From contig NZ_QAJN01000012.1 in assembly GCF_003852425.1 (NCBI RefSeq), positions 293,768 through 357,767 on the forward strand: a stretch of DNA of 64,000 bases, read 5' to 3'. Origin of the DNA: Paucibacter sp. KBW04 (GTDB taxonomy: Bacteria > Pseudomonadota > Gammaproteobacteria > Burkholderiales > Burkholderiaceae_C). Position 1 is the first letter of the stretch. Every line of letters starts with the position of its first letter. Below, one piece after another: positions 36,252 to 45,313 of the stretch. A program made the translations under genes and the position numbers. The notes beneath the pieces are model-generated. The model was not told where the DNA came from, made no database searches, and was given only the letters and a program-made list of their open reading frames with translations.

Positions 36252-37508
36252 ATGTCTGCATCGACCTCTCTTTCGCCCGTGCGCCTGCGCCAACTGGCCC
36301 AGCGTTTTGGCTCACCCCTGTGGGTTTACGACGCGGCCCTGATCCGCGCTCGCATCCAGGCTCTGCGCGCCTTTGACACCATCCGCTTCGCGCAAAAAGC
36401 TTGCTCCAACACGCATATCCTGCGCCTGATGCGGGAGCAGGGCGTCAAGGTCGATGCTGTGTCGCGCGGCGAAATCTTGCGTGCTCTGGCGGCGGGATAC
36501 ACCGCCGGTGGAGCCGGCGATGAGATCGTCTTCACCGCCGACCTGCTGGACCGTGAAACCCTGGCCACCGTGGTGCAGCACCGGGTGCCGGTGAACGCGG
36601 GCAGCATCGATATGCTGCATCAGCTGGGGGCGGCTTCGCCAGGGCATGCTGTTTGGCTGCGTATCAACCCCGGCTTTGGCCACGGTCACAGCAACAAAAC
36701 CAATACCGGCGGCGAGCACAGCAAGCACGGCATTTGGCATAGCGATCTGCAGGCCGCCCTGGCCGCGATTGCCCAGCATGGTCTCAAGCTGGTGGGCCTG
36801 CACATGCATATCGGCTCGGGTGTGGATTACGGCCATCTGTCCCAGGTCTGTGGGGCCATGGTGGATCTGGTGCGCCAGGGGAAAGCGGCGGGCCATGATT
36901 TGCATGCCATCTCGGCCGGTGGCGGCCTGTCCATTCCTTATCGCAGCGGCGAGCCCGTCATCGACACGGCGCATTATTTCGGCCTGTGGGATGCCGCACG
37001 CAAGGAGGCCGAGAGCCTTGTCGGCCATTCGCTGGCCCTGGAGATTGAGCCCGGCCGCTATCTGGTGGCCGAGTCGGGCAAGCTGATCAGCGAGGTTCGG
37101 GCCACAAAAGATGTGGGACGCAACCATTTCGTCTTGGTGGATGCAGGTTTCAATGAGTTGATGCGCCCCTCCATGTACGGCAGCTATCACGCCATGAGCC
37201 TGCTGCCGCAGGACGGCAGCGATGCCAGCGTCCGCCCCCAGCGCGCCAGCGTGGTGGCCGGCCCCTTGTGCGAATCGGGCGATGTGTTCACTCAGGGCGA
37301 TGGGGGCGTGGTCTTGCCGCGCGAGCTGCCCGAGGCCCAGGTGGGCGATTTGCTGGTGATCCACGACACCGGTGCCTACGGGGCCTCCATGTCCAGCAAC
37401 TACAACAGCCGGCCGCTGGCGGCCGAGGTGCTGGTGGATGGCGATCAGGAGCGCCTGATCCGCCGCCGCCAAACGGTGGAAGAGCTGCTGGCGCTGGAAG
37501 CGCTTTGA
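36252..37508 (+). CDS. lysA: Diaminopimelate decarboxylase
   Basis: A 418-residue PLP enzyme that converts meso-diaminopimelate to lysine. Start at the ATG at 36252 (MSASTSLSPVRLRQLA). The PLP lysine is Lys49 in RFAQKACSN. HMHIGSGVDY (about 185), the Gly-rich SAGGGLSIPY, and CESGDVF (about 340, active-site Cys at the dimer interface) are alanine-racemase-fold group IV decarboxylase motifs. The length agrees with E. coli LysA (420). It is divergent from lysR across about 120 bp, in which LysR should bind; I could not pick a specific site. Confidence 0.95.
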   Translation: MSASTSLSPVRLRQLAQRFGSPLWVYDAALIRARIQALRAFDTIRFAQKACSNTHILRLMREQGVKVDAVSRGEILRALAAGYTAGGAGDEIVFTADLLDRETLATVVQHRVPVNAGSIDMLHQLGAASPGHAVWLRINPGFGHGHSNKTNTGGEHSKHGIWHSDLQAALAAIAQHGLKLVGLHMHIGSGVDYGHLSQVCGAMVDLVRQGKAAGHDLHAISAGGGLSIPYRSGEPVIDTAHYFGLWDAARKEAESLVGHSLALEIEPGRYLVAESGKLISEVRATKDVGRNHFVLVDAGFNELMRPSMYGSYHAMSLLPQDGSDASVRPQRASVVAGPLCESGDVFTQGDGGVVLPRELPEAQVGDLLVIHDTGAYGASMSSNYNSRPLAAEVLVDGDQERLIRRRQTVEELLALEAL

Positions 37509-37559
37509 TCAAATTGCCGCCTGCCCGCGCTTTGTGACAAGGCGTCGAAAATGGTCTGC

Positions 37560-37624
37560 ATAGCGTAGGGCAATGGTGGCGATTTGATTAATCAAAGCTA
37601 AGGCCTATCGGTTCTCGATATGAT
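37560..37624 (+). promoter_or_regulatory. Candidate OxyR site and promoter of ahpC
   Basis: Four tetrads with exact 7-nt spacing, ATAG-N7-CAAT-N7-ATTT-N7-CAAA (37560-37596), match 11 of 16 positions of the OxyR consensus. They end where a -35 would be, with a TATGAT -10 at 37619-37624 and no good -35 hexamer. A perfect 14-bp palindrome TTTGATTAATCAAA (37583-37596) lies in the right half. The leader to ahpC is about 50 nt. Confidence 0.5.
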
Positions 37625-37681
37625 TCCGTCATCCCTTAACCCAGGTGTCTGAACAAGCCACCTCAACTCGACGGAACCATC

Positions 37682-38245
37682 ATGTCTTTGATCAATACCC
37701 AAGTTCAGCCCTTCAAGGCCAGCGCCTTCCACAACGGCAAGTTTGTTGACCTGAGCGAAGCCAGCCTGAACGGCAAGTGGTCGGTCCTGATCTTCATGCC
37801 GGCTGCTTTCACCTTCAACTGCCCGACCGAAGTCGAAGATGCCGCTGACAACTACGCCGAGTTCCAAAAGGCCGGCGCCGAGGTCTATATCGTCACCACC
37901 GACACGCACTTCGCACACAAGGTGTGGCACGAGACTTCGCCCGCTGTGGGCAAGGCCAAGTTCCCGCTGATCGGCGACCCGACGCACCAACTGACCCGCG
38001 CTTTCGGCGTGCACATCGATGAAGAAGGCCTGGCTCTGCGCGGCACCTTCATCATCAACCCCCAAGGTCAGATCAAGACCGTGGAAGTGCACGACAACGC
38101 CATCGCCCGCGACGTCAAGGAAACTCTGCGCAAGCTCAAGGCTGCTCAGTACGTGGCCAACAACCCCGGCCAAGTCTGCCCCGCCAAGTGGAAGGAAGGC
38201 GAGAAGACCATCACTCCTTCGCTGGACCTGGTCGGCAAGATCTAA
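37682..38245 (+). CDS. ahpC: Alkyl hydroperoxide reductase subunit C (2-Cys peroxiredoxin)
   Basis: A 187-residue peroxiredoxin, the same length as E. coli AhpC. The peroxidatic Cys is residue 47 in FTFNCPTEVEDAADNY, and the resolving Cys lies in GQVCPAKW near residue 165. It reduces hydrogen peroxide and organic peroxides with electrons from AhpF, encoded 203 bp downstream. Codon use is more biased than in its neighbours, consistent with high expression. The upstream region carries a candidate OxyR site. Confidence 0.98.
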   Translation: MSLINTQVQPFKASAFHNGKFVDLSEASLNGKWSVLIFMPAAFTFNCPTEVEDAADNYAEFQKAGAEVYIVTTDTHFAHKVWHETSPAVGKAKFPLIGDPTHQLTRAFGVHIDEEGLALRGTFIINPQGQIKTVEVHDNAIARDVKETLRKLKAAQYVANNPGQVCPAKWKEGEKTITPSLDLVGKI

Positions 38246-38294
38246 GCCACTGAACCTTCAGTAGCCAAGGCTCAAATTGTTTGAGCTCTCAGTC

Positions 38295-38323
38295 GCAAGC
38301 TCCTGCCGCCCGGCAGGGCTTGC
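38295..38323 (+). other. Hairpin between ahpC and ahpF
   Basis: GCAAGC-T-CCTGCC / GGCAGG-GCTTGC forms a stem of 12 pairs with one mismatch and a short loop. There is no T-run, so it is more likely a 3' stabiliser or attenuator that raises ahpC over ahpF than a full terminator. Confidence 0.55.
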
Positions 38324-38448
38324 GCAAGACCCCAAGCGCGACCGCAATAGTCACGCTGAAAGCATCCCCAATAGCTAAGGCTCCCGGGTGTTTTCAGAGT
38401 GGCTTGTCTCGCCACGCCTGAACACACATCTCAAGGAGTACTAGCACC

Positions 38449-40014
38449 ATGTTGGACGACGCACTGAAGACTCAGCTCAAGGCCTATCTGGAGCGAGTCA
38501 CCCAGCCTTTTGAAATCAAGGCCTCCCTGAGTGAATCGGACGCATCGCGCGAGATGCTGGAGCTGCTGCAAACCATCGCAGCCATGTCCGACAAGATCAG
38601 CCTGACTACCGACGGTCAGGACGAGCGCAAGCCCTCCTTCAGCCTGCAGCGCGCCGGCACCGATATGAGCTTGCGCTTTGCGGCGATTCCCCTGGGCCAT
38701 GAGTTCACCTCACTGGTGCTGGCCTTGCTGTGGGTGGGCGGCCATCCGCCCAAGGTCGAGCCCGAGGTGATCGAGCAGATCAAGGCCCTGGACAGCGACT
38801 TCAGCTTCGAGGTCTATATGTCCCTGAGCTGCCACAACTGCCCGGACGTGGTGCAGGCGCTCAGCCTGATGGCCGTGCTCAACCCCAAGATCAAGACCGT
38901 CATCATCGACGGCGCCCTGTTCCAGGACGAGGTCAACAGCCGCGAGATCATGGCCGTGCCTTCGATCTACCTGAACGGCGCGCCCTTCGGCTCGGGCCGC
39001 ATGAGCGTGGAAGAAATCGTGGCCAAGCTCGATACCGGTGCGGCCAGCCGCGATGCCGCCAAGCTCAGCGCCAAGCCGCCTTATGAAGTGCTGATCGTGG
39101 GCGGTGGCCCAGCCGGCGCGGCGGCGGCTGTGTATGCGGCGCGCAAGGGCATTCGTACCGGTGTGGCGGCCGAGCGCTTCGGTGGCCAGGTCAATGACAC
39201 CATGGCGATCGAGAACTACATTTCGGTGCTGGAAACCGATGGCCCCAAATTCGCCGCGGCCCTGGAGGCCCATGTCAAGGCCTACGAGGTGGACATCATG
39301 AATCTGCAGCGCGCTGAAAGCTTGATCCCGGCGGCCAGCGAAGGCGGTCTGATTGAGGTCAAGCTGGCCAACGGTGGCTCCTTGAAGAGCAAGACGGTCA
39401 TCCTTTCCACCGGTGCGCGTTGGAGGAATGTGGGCGTGCCCGGCGAGCAGGAATATAAAAACAAAGGCGTGGCCTACTGCCCGCATTGCGATGGCCCCTT
39501 GTTCAAGGGCAAGCGCGTCGCGGTCATTGGCGGCGGCAACTCAGGCGTCGAGGCAGCGATCGATCTGGCTGGCATCGTGGCCCATGTGACCTTGATCGAG
39601 TTTGGCGAGGCCTTGCGCGCCGATGCAGTCTTGGTCAACAAGCTGAAAAGCTTGCCTAACGTCACCATCCATGTGAACGCCCAAACGACGGAGTTCACCG
39701 GCGCCGAGGGCAAGCTCAATGGCCTGAACTACAAGGATCGCGTTAGCGGCGCGGCGCATCGCGTCGAGCTTGAGGGCGTGTTCGTGCAGATCGGCTTGGT
39801 GCCCAATACCGAGTGGCTCAAGGGCGTGGTGGAGTTGTCCAAGCACGGCGAGATCATCGTCGACGCGCGCGGCCAGACCTCGGTGCCCGGCGTCTTCGCC
39901 GCGGGTGATGCCACCACCGTGCCCTTCAAGCAGATCGTGATCGCCGCCGGTGACGGCGCCAAGGCGGCCCTGGGCGCGTTTGATTACCTGATGCGTCTGC
40001 CCGCCGCTGCCTAA
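38449..40014 (+). CDS. ahpF: Alkyl hydroperoxide reductase subunit F
   Basis: A 521-residue flavoprotein that passes electrons from NADH to AhpC. The N-terminal tandem thioredoxin-fold domain has Cys-X2-Cys in [11 protein letters not shown] (about residue 129). The FAD-binding motif is [16 protein letters not shown] (about 216). The second redox pair is in [13 protein letters not shown] (about 345), followed by the NADH-binding [24 protein letters not shown] lies near the C-terminus. Length and order match E. coli AhpF (521). The stop overlaps that of the convergent rarD by 4 bp. Confidence 0.98.
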   Translation: MLDDALKTQLKAYLERVTQPFEIKASLSESDASREMLELLQTIAAMSDKISLTTDGQDERKPSFSLQRAGTDMSLRFAAIPLGHEFTSLVLALLWVGGHPPKVEPEVIEQIKALDSDFSFEVYMSLSCHNCPDVVQALSLMAVLNPKIKTVIIDGALFQDEVNSREIMAVPSIYLNGAPFGSGRMSVEEIVAKLDTGAASRDAAKLSAKPPYEVLIVGGGPAGAAAAVYAARKGIRTGVAAERFGGQVNDTMAIENYISVLETDGPKFAAALEAHVKAYEVDIMNLQRAESLIPAASEGGLIEVKLANGGSLKSKTVILSTGARWRNVGVPGEQEYKNKGVAYCPHCDGPLFKGKRVAVIGGGNSGVEAAIDLAGIVAHVTLIEFGEALRADAVLVNKLKSLPNVTIHVNAQTTEFTGAEGKLNGLNYKDRVSGAAHRVELEGVFVQIGLVPNTEWLKGVVELSKHGEIIVDARGQTSVPGVFAAGDATTVPFKQIVIAAGDGAKAALGAFDYLMRLPAAA

Positions 40015-40892
40015 GGCTTGAGCCGCTGCCGCCAAAGGCTGTCCAGGCTGTAGACAGCCAAGGCAGCCCAAATAAAGGCAAAGCCCAGCAGGCGGCTCGT
40101 GCTCATGGGCTCGTGATAGAGCCAGACGCCCAGCATGAATTGCAGCGAGGGCGAGATGTATTGCAGCAGGCCCAGCGTCGTCATCTGGATGCGGCGCGCG
40201 CCGGCTGCAAAGAGCAGCAGCGGGATGGCGGTCAGCGGGCCCGCGAACAAGAGCCAAGCGATGGTGCCGGGCTCGCCCTGCACCAAGGCGCCCTGGCCTT
40301 GCCAGCTCAACACACCCAAGGCGACGGCCGCCAAGGGCGCCAAGAGCATGGTCTCCAGCGCCAGACCCTCCAGCGCGCCGAGCGAGGCCATCTTGCGCAT
40401 CAGACCGTAGAAGCCAAAACTCAGGGCCAGCGCCAGGGCGACCCAAGGGATGTGGCCGGTCTGCAAGGCCAGCCAGAGCACGCCGATGGCGGCCAGGCCC
40501 ACGGCCAGCCATTGCAGGCGGCGTGGCCGCTCTTTCAGCACGATAAAGCCCAGGGCCACATTGACGAGCGGGTTGATGAAGTAGCCCAGGCTGGCGTCGA
40601 GGATCTGGCCTTGCTGCACCGCCCAAACGTAAACCAGCCAGTTGCAGCTCAGCAGCAGGGCCGAGAGGCCGAAGCGAGCCAGGAGCTTGGGGTTTCGCAA
40701 CACCTCGCCCAGCCAGGCCCAGCGGCGCAAGACCAGCAAGACCGCCAGCAGAAAAACCATGGACCACAGCGTGCGGTGCAGGATCACCTCCAGCGCCGGC
40801 ACCTGGGCGATCTGCTTGAAGTAGAGCGGGAACAGGCCCCAGGCCAGATAGGCCAGGGCGGCGTAGACGACACCTCCGACGGCCGCACTCAT
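40011..40892 (-). CDS. rarD: RarD/EamA-family transporter
   Basis: A 293-residue inner-membrane protein with about ten helices in two EamA repeats. The N-terminus ([20 protein letters not shown]) and the segment [14 protein letters not shown] are highly typical of Rar[17 protein letters not shown] near the C-terminus is the second-repeat signature. RarD confers chloramphenicol sensitivity or resistance effects in Pseudomonas, but its natural substrate is not known. It converges with ahpF with overlapping stop codons. Confidence 0.92.
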   Translation of the reverse strand: MSAAVGGVVYAALAYLAWGLFPLYFKQIAQVPALEVILHRTLWSMVFLLAVLLVLRRWAWLGEVLRNPKLLARFGLSALLLSCNWLVYVWAVQQGQILDASLGYFINPLVNVALGFIVLKERPRRLQWLAVGLAAIGVLWLALQTGHIPWVALALALSFGFYGLMRKMASLGALEGLALETMLLAPLAAVALGVLSWQGQGALVQGEPGTIAWLLFAGPLTAIPLLLFAAGARRIQMTTLGLLQYISPSLQFMLGVWLYHEPMSTSRLLGFAFIWAALAVYSLDSLWRQRLKP

Positions 40893-40934
40893 GCTGGATC
40901 GGTCTTGTCGTTGGTGTACATCTGGCTGCTCATC

Positions 40935-41693
40935 TCATCCACCCTGTTCTGGCTTGTCAGTGCGGGCATTGTCGGCTGCCTCCGGCTCATCCGGCTGCCA
41001 CAGGCCTTTACTCCGCAGCGCGGCCCATTCCGGCCCCAGTGGCGCTTGCAGGTCCAGCATCTGCCCATTCAAGGGGTGGCGGAACTGCAGGCGCAGGCCG
41101 TGTAGCCACAGGCGTTGCAAGCCCAGGAACTCGGCGCTGGCCCGGTTCAGCGGCCCTTTGCCATGGGTGGCGTCGCCGATGATGGGGTGGGCAATGTGTT
41201 TGAGGTGGCGGCGGATCTGGTGGCGGCGGCCGGTTTCGGGCCTGGCCTCAATCAGCGCAAAGCGGGTTTCTTGGAAGCGAGCACCGCTGCTGAAAGGCAG
41301 GCTGAAGCGGGCCAGGCGCAGCCAGTCGGTGCGCGATTCAAGCAAGACCTGGCCCTGAGAGGGCAGCTCCGGGTCCTTGGCCAGCGGGTGTTCAATGCAG
41401 CCGGCTTCGGCCGGCCAGCCGCGCACCAGGGCGCGGTAGGTTTTGCGCGTCTGCCTTTGCTCGAAACAAAAGCTCAGGGCGGCGGCCATCTCGGCACTCA
41501 GGGCAAACAGCAGCAGCCCGGAGGTGCCCTTGTCCAGGCGATGGACGGGCCAAACGGGCCGACCGAGTTGGTCGCGCAGCAGCTGCAGGGCGAAGACGGT
41601 TTCCTGCGCGTCCAGGCCGCTGCGATGCACCAGCATGCCGGCGGGTTTGTTGATGGCCACGAGCTGCTCGTCGGCGTAGATGATTTGCAACAT
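40935..41693 (-). CDS. truC: RluA-family tRNA pseudouridine(65) synthase
   Basis: A 252-residue single-domain pseudouridine synthase without an S4 domain. Start at the ATG at 41693 (MLQIIYADEQLVAINKPAG). The catalytic Asp54 is in VHRLDKGTSGLLLF. ETGRRHQIRRHLKHIAHPII and FLGLQRLWLHGLRL are RluA signatures. Lack of the S4 domain, LVHRSGLDAQE after the first strand and the overall pattern agree with TruC, which modifies U65 of tRNA. The frame extends upstream to 41762 but those residues are not family-like. Confidence 0.88.
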   Translation of the reverse strand: MLQIIYADEQLVAINKPAGMLVHRSGLDAQETVFALQLLRDQLGRPVWPVHRLDKGTSGLLLFALSAEMAAALSFCFEQRQTRKTYRALVRGWPAEAGCIEHPLAKDPELPSQGQVLLESRTDWLRLARFSLPFSSGARFQETRFALIEARPETGRRHQIRRHLKHIAHPIIGDATHGKGPLNRASAEFLGLQRLWLHGLRLQFRHPLNGQMLDLQAPLGPEWAALRSKGLWQPDEPEAADNARTDKPEQGG

Positions 41694-41873
41694 TGGGCTT
41701 GTGATTTCTTTCCCTAAACGGGCGGAATAGCCCATGAATACGGTGGTTTCGCACGTCGACACACACTGTTACCCGCTACACCCAAAAGGAGGGGTGTTCA
41801 TCGTCACGAGGACTCGAAAGAATGCCGGTATGGGCCCAAAGTGCTGCGGGCTCAGCAGTCCCAGGAGCCCGCC

Positions 41874-42269
41874 ATGCCGCAAATCTTTCACGTTGGATAC
41901 CGTTCCCGCCTCGTCACCAGCATCGCCTATTTGCTGATGTTGCTGGGTCTGGCCGGTCTGGGCGTGAGCGGCTATTTGCTGGGATTTTCGCCCACGGGTC
42001 GCACCCTCTTGGGTCTGATCGCCTTTCCTTCGCTGATCCTGATCTCCTTGCTGGCCATCGCCGCGGGCCAGGCCTTGCTGCGTCGCTATGAATGGGGCCG
42101 CCGCCTGAGCTTTGGCCTGCTGGCGGCCCTGGTGCCCAGCCTGCCGGCCCTGCCTTGGCTGACCAATGCCAATATTTTGCTGGCGCTGGTCTGCCTGGGC
42201 TTGAGCGCCGGCCTGCTGTGGCTGGCCCTGCGTTTGAACTCTCGCCATGTGCGCCAAGAGTTCGCCTGA
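41874..42269 (+). CDS. Small four-helix membrane protein, unknown function
   Basis: A 131-residue protein whose ATG at 41874 is preceded by a clear AGGAG at 41862-41866. An in-frame upstream start at 41841 is unlikely. After a short N-terminus (MPQIFHVGYRSRLVTS) there are four hydrophobic helices, at about 15-38, 47-66, 77-95 and 100-120, with Arg-rich loops on the cytoplasmic side. I do not recognise a family. It faces the ychJ-like gene, with 6 nt between the stops. The upstream 180 bp, shared with the divergent truC gene, holds no other feature I can support. Confidence 0.7.
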   Translation: MPQIFHVGYRSRLVTSIAYLLMLLGLAGLGVSGYLLGFSPTGRTLLGLIAFPSLILISLLAIAAGQALLRRYEWGRRLSFGLLAALVPSLPALPWLTNANILLALVCLGLSAGLLWLALRLNSRHVRQEFA

Positions 42270-42275
42270 TCCTGC

Positions 42276-42671
42276 TCAGCTGATCTCGCCATCCAGATAA
42301 AGCCAGGCCCCGTCTACCCGGACAAATCGGCTGATCTCATGCAAACGCTGGGCGCGGCCGCCCAGCTTGCTGCGAGCCACAAACTCCACCTGAGCATGTT
42401 CAGCGTCCTGCTGCACATGCTTTTTTACTTGCAGACCCAGCCAGCGCAGGCCGGGCTCATTCGGCGCCAGGCTGCTCGGCCGGGTGTCCGGGTGCCAGCT
42501 GGCCAGCAGGTAGTCCAGCAAATCGAGGGTGTAGGCGCTGTAACGCGAGCGCATCAGGCTTTCCGCATCGGGCGCTGTGAGCTGGCCGCTGTTGGCAAAT
42601 GCCTGGTGGAGAGGGGCGCAGCACTGGCCGTAGCTTTGAGTGCTGCCGCAGGGGCAGGGCAAGTCTTTCAT
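42276..42671 (-). CDS. YchJ/UPF0225 family SEC-C motif protein
   Basis: A 131-residue protein with an N-terminal SEC-C zinc motif (CPCGSTQSYGQCCAPLH, residues 6-22). The YchJ domain follows: AESLMRSRYSAYTLDLLDYLLASW (given as AESLMRSRYSAY and TLDLLDYLLASW), a TRPSS loop and HEISRFVRVDGAWLYLDGE at the end. The domain has an NTF2-like fold. E. coli YchJ has a second SEC-C at its C-terminus, missing here, which is common in betaproteobacteria. The function is unknown. Confidence 0.9.
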   Translation of the reverse strand: MKDLPCPCGSTQSYGQCCAPLHQAFANSGQLTAPDAESLMRSRYSAYTLDLLDYLLASWHPDTRPSSLAPNEPGLRWLGLQVKKHVQQDAEHAQVEFVARSKLGGRAQRLHEISRFVRVDGAWLYLDGEIS

Positions 42672-42716
42672 CGGCTCGCATCATGCCTGATCTACAAGCC
42701 TCTCTAAAATGCGCGG

Positions 42717-45143
42717 ATGAACCTGCCCCCGCACGACGATCTGTTTGCCGCTACGCCTGAGTCCTCCTTCGCCTCCGAACCCACGGGCCTGCTGAAGAAC
42801 CTCAACCCCGAACAATATGCGGCGGTGACGGCCCCGCCGGAGCCGGTGCTGATTCTGGCCGGTGCGGGCTCGGGCAAGACCCGGGTGTTGACCACCCGCA
42901 TCGCCTGGCTGCTGCAGACCGGCCAGGCCTCGCCCGGCGGCATCTTGGCCGTGACCTTTACCAACAAGGCCTCCAAGGAGATGCTGACCCGGCTTACCAC
43001 CATGCTGCCGGTCAATGTGCGCGGCATGTGGATAGGCACGTTCCACGGCCTGTGCAATCGCTTCTTGCGCGCGCACTGGAAGCTGGCGGGTCTGCCCCAG
43101 GGCTTTCAGATCCTGGATTCCAGCGACACCGTCTCGGCCATCAAGCGGGTCATCAAGGCGATGAAGCTGGATGAGGAGCGCTATGTGCCCAAGCAGGTGA
43201 GCTGGTTTATCGCCTCGGCGAAAGAGGATGCCCAGCGCCCGCAGGACATCGAGACCTATGACGAGCAGACCAAGACCTTGGTGGCCATCTACCAGGCTTA
43301 CGAAGACCAATGCCAGCGCGAAGGCGTGGTGGACTTTGCCGAGCTGATGCTGCGCTCTTATGAGCTGATGCGAGACAACGCGGCGGTGCGCGATCACTAC
43401 CAGCGCCGCTTCCAGCATGTGCTGGTGGACGAGTTCCAGGACACCAACAAGCTGCAATATGCCTGGCTGAAGATGTTCTCGCCGCCGGCCCTGCGTCGGG
43501 GCGTCTTCGCTGTGGGGGATGATGATCAGAGCATCTACGCCTTCCGCGGCGCGCGGGTGGGCAATATGGTGGACTTCGAGCGCGAGTACCGCGTGGGGGC
43601 CGTCATCAAGCTGGAGCACAACTACCGCAGCTTCGGCAATATCCTTGATTCGGCCAATGAGCTGATAAGTCGCAACACCAAGCGCCTGGGCAAGAATTTG
43701 CGCACCGAGGCCGGGCCTGGCGAGCCGGTGCGGGTGTACGAGGCCGCCAGCGATTTCGCCGAGGCGCAATGGCTGATCGAGGAGGCCCAGGCCTTGCATC
43801 GCCAAGGCCTTGAACGCAAGGAGATCGCCGTGCTCTATCGCAGCAATGCGCAGTCACGGGTGATTGAGTCGGCGCTCTTCAATGCCGGCATCCCTTACCG
43901 AGTCTACGGCGGCCTGCGCTTCTTCGAGCGGGCCGAAGTCAAGCATGCGCTGTCCTATCTGCGCTTGCTGGAGAACCCCAACGACGACACCAGTTTTCTG
44001 CGGGTGGTCAACTTCCCGACCCGTGGCATCGGCGCCCGAGCCATCGAGCTCTTGCAGGACGCGGCGCGTATCTCTGGGCGCAGCTTGTATCAGAGCGTGG
44101 GCGCGGTGGCGGGTAAGGCGGGTACAAATTTGCAGGCCTTCACCGGCCTGATCGACTCCACCCGCAATCTCACCCAGGGCCATACCCTGCGCGAGATCAT
44201 CGAGCAGATTCTGGAGACCTCGGGTCTGACCGAGTTCTACCGCAATGACAAGGACGGCGCCGATCGGCTGGAGAACTTGGGCGAATTGATCAACGCGGCC
44301 GAGGCCTTTGTGACGCAAGAGGGCTTTGGCAAGGATGCGGTGGCGCTGCCGGTGGATGAGCTCTCGCCTGGCGCAATTTCTCAAGGCTTCCCCGCCGCCG
44401 TGGCCCCGGCCAACTTCACGCCCGATGCGGAGACCGGCGAGATCATGTCGCCCCTGGCTGCCTTCTTGACCCATGCCTCCCTGGAGGCGGGCGACAACCA
44501 GGCGCAAGCCGGCCAGGACGCGGTGCAGCTGATGACGGTGCACTCGGCCAAGGGTCTGGAGTTTGATGCGGTCTTCATCACCGGCTTGGAGGAAGGCCTG
44601 TTCCCGCATGAGAACTCGCTGACCGACCATGACGGGGTGGAGGAAGAGCGCCGCCTGATGTATGTGGCTATCACCCGGGCTCGCCAGCGCCTCTACCTGG
44701 CCTTCAGCCAAACCCGCATGCTGCATGGCCAGACCCGCTACAACGTTAAGAGCCGCTTTTTTGACGAGTTACCCGAAGCCGCGCTGAAATGGCTGACGCC
44801 CAAAAACCAAGGCTTTGGCTCCGGCTATGCCAAGGAATACCAAGACGCCTGGTCGCGCGGCGCGGGCCTGAAGTCCATGGTGGGCGCCGGCCGTGGCGCT
44901 GAAAAGCCGAGTTATGAAGCGGCGCCAGTGCCGCGCAGCATGAAGGCGGCGGCTGCCGAAAAAGTGGCGGCCGAATTCGGCGGGCTCAAGGTGGGCAAGG
45001 GTGTCTTCCACACCAAGTTTGGCGAGGGCGTTTTGATGACCTTGGAAGGCACGGGCCAGGATGCGCGCGCGCAGGTCAACTTTGGTCGCCACGGCATGAA
45101 GTGGCTGGCGCTGTCGGTCGCCAAGCTGACCCCGATTGACTGA
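42717..45143 (+). CDS. uvrD: UvrD/PcrA-type DNA helicase
   Basis: An 808-residue superfamily 1A helicase that unwinds DNA 3' to 5' in nucleotide excision and mismatch repair. Motifs in order: Q motif LNPEQYAAV (29-37), Walker A AGAGSGKTR (48-56), Ia TFTNKASKEM, II VDEFQDTN (about 238), III GDDDQSIYAFRGA (about 265), IV NYRSFGNIL, V TVHSAKGLEFDAVFITGLEEG (given as TVHSAKGLEF and DAVFITGLEEG) and VI YVAITRARQRLYL. The C-terminal Tudor-like extension (GKGVFHTKFGEGVLMTLEG) binds RNA polymerase in UvrD/PcrA, which supports UvrD rather than Rep. Confidence 0.94.
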   Translation: MNLPPHDDLFAATPESSFASEPTGLLKNLNPEQYAAVTAPPEPVLILAGAGSGKTRVLTTRIAWLLQTGQASPGGILAVTFTNKASKEMLTRLTTMLPVNVRGMWIGTFHGLCNRFLRAHWKLAGLPQGFQILDSSDTVSAIKRVIKAMKLDEERYVPKQVSWFIASAKEDAQRPQDIETYDEQTKTLVAIYQAYEDQCQREGVVDFAELMLRSYELMRDNAAVRDHYQRRFQHVLVDEFQDTNKLQYAWLKMFSPPALRRGVFAVGDDDQSIYAFRGARVGNMVDFEREYRVGAVIKLEHNYRSFGNILDSANELISRNTKRLGKNLRTEAGPGEPVRVYEAASDFAEAQWLIEEAQALHRQGLERKEIAVLYRSNAQSRVIESALFNAGIPYRVYGGLRFFERAEVKHALSYLRLLENPNDDTSFLRVVNFPTRGIGARAIELLQDAARISGRSLYQSVGAVAGKAGTNLQAFTGLIDSTRNLTQGHTLREIIEQILETSGLTEFYRNDKDGADRLENLGELINAAEAFVTQEGFGKDAVALPVDELSPGAISQGFPAAVAPANFTPDAETGEIMSPLAAFLTHASLEAGDNQAQAGQDAVQLMTVHSAKGLEFDAVFITGLEEGLFPHENSLTDHDGVEEERRLMYVAITRARQRLYLAFSQTRMLHGQTRYNVKSRFFDELPEAALKWLTPKNQGFGSGYAKEYQDAWSRGAGLKSMVGAGRGAEKPSYEAAPVPRSMKAAAAEKVAAEFGGLKVGKGVFHTKFGEGVLMTLEGTGQDARAQVNFGRHGMKWLALSVAKLTPID

Positions 45144-45165
45144 AGCGAGCCGCTGAGGCGGCCAA

Positions 45166-45197
45166 CAAAAAAGACCTCGAAGAGCGAATCTTCGAGG
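45166..45197 (-). terminator. Rho-independent terminator of the PhoX gene
   Basis: Perfect 9-bp stem CCTCGAAGA (45175-45183) / TCTTCGAGG (45189-45197). On the - strand it is followed by a T-run (the A-run at 45167-45172). It lies about 115 nt past the phoX stop. Facing uvrD, it lacks a T-run on the + strand. Confidence 0.75.
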
Positions 45198-45313
45198 CCG
45201 TCAAAGCACAGCATCTGAGGCGATGCCTGCAAAGCGCGCACGCTCCATTGCGAACTCACGTGCTCGGTGGGCCGGCGCCCGCTTAGCGCCGGCTCTGTTC
45301 AGTGCGTCTTCGA

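Noticed and set aside
41734..41937. 67-codon + strand frame between truC and the small membrane protein
   Set aside because: No motif, poor codon use, and it runs into the better-supported gene that has its own AGGAG.
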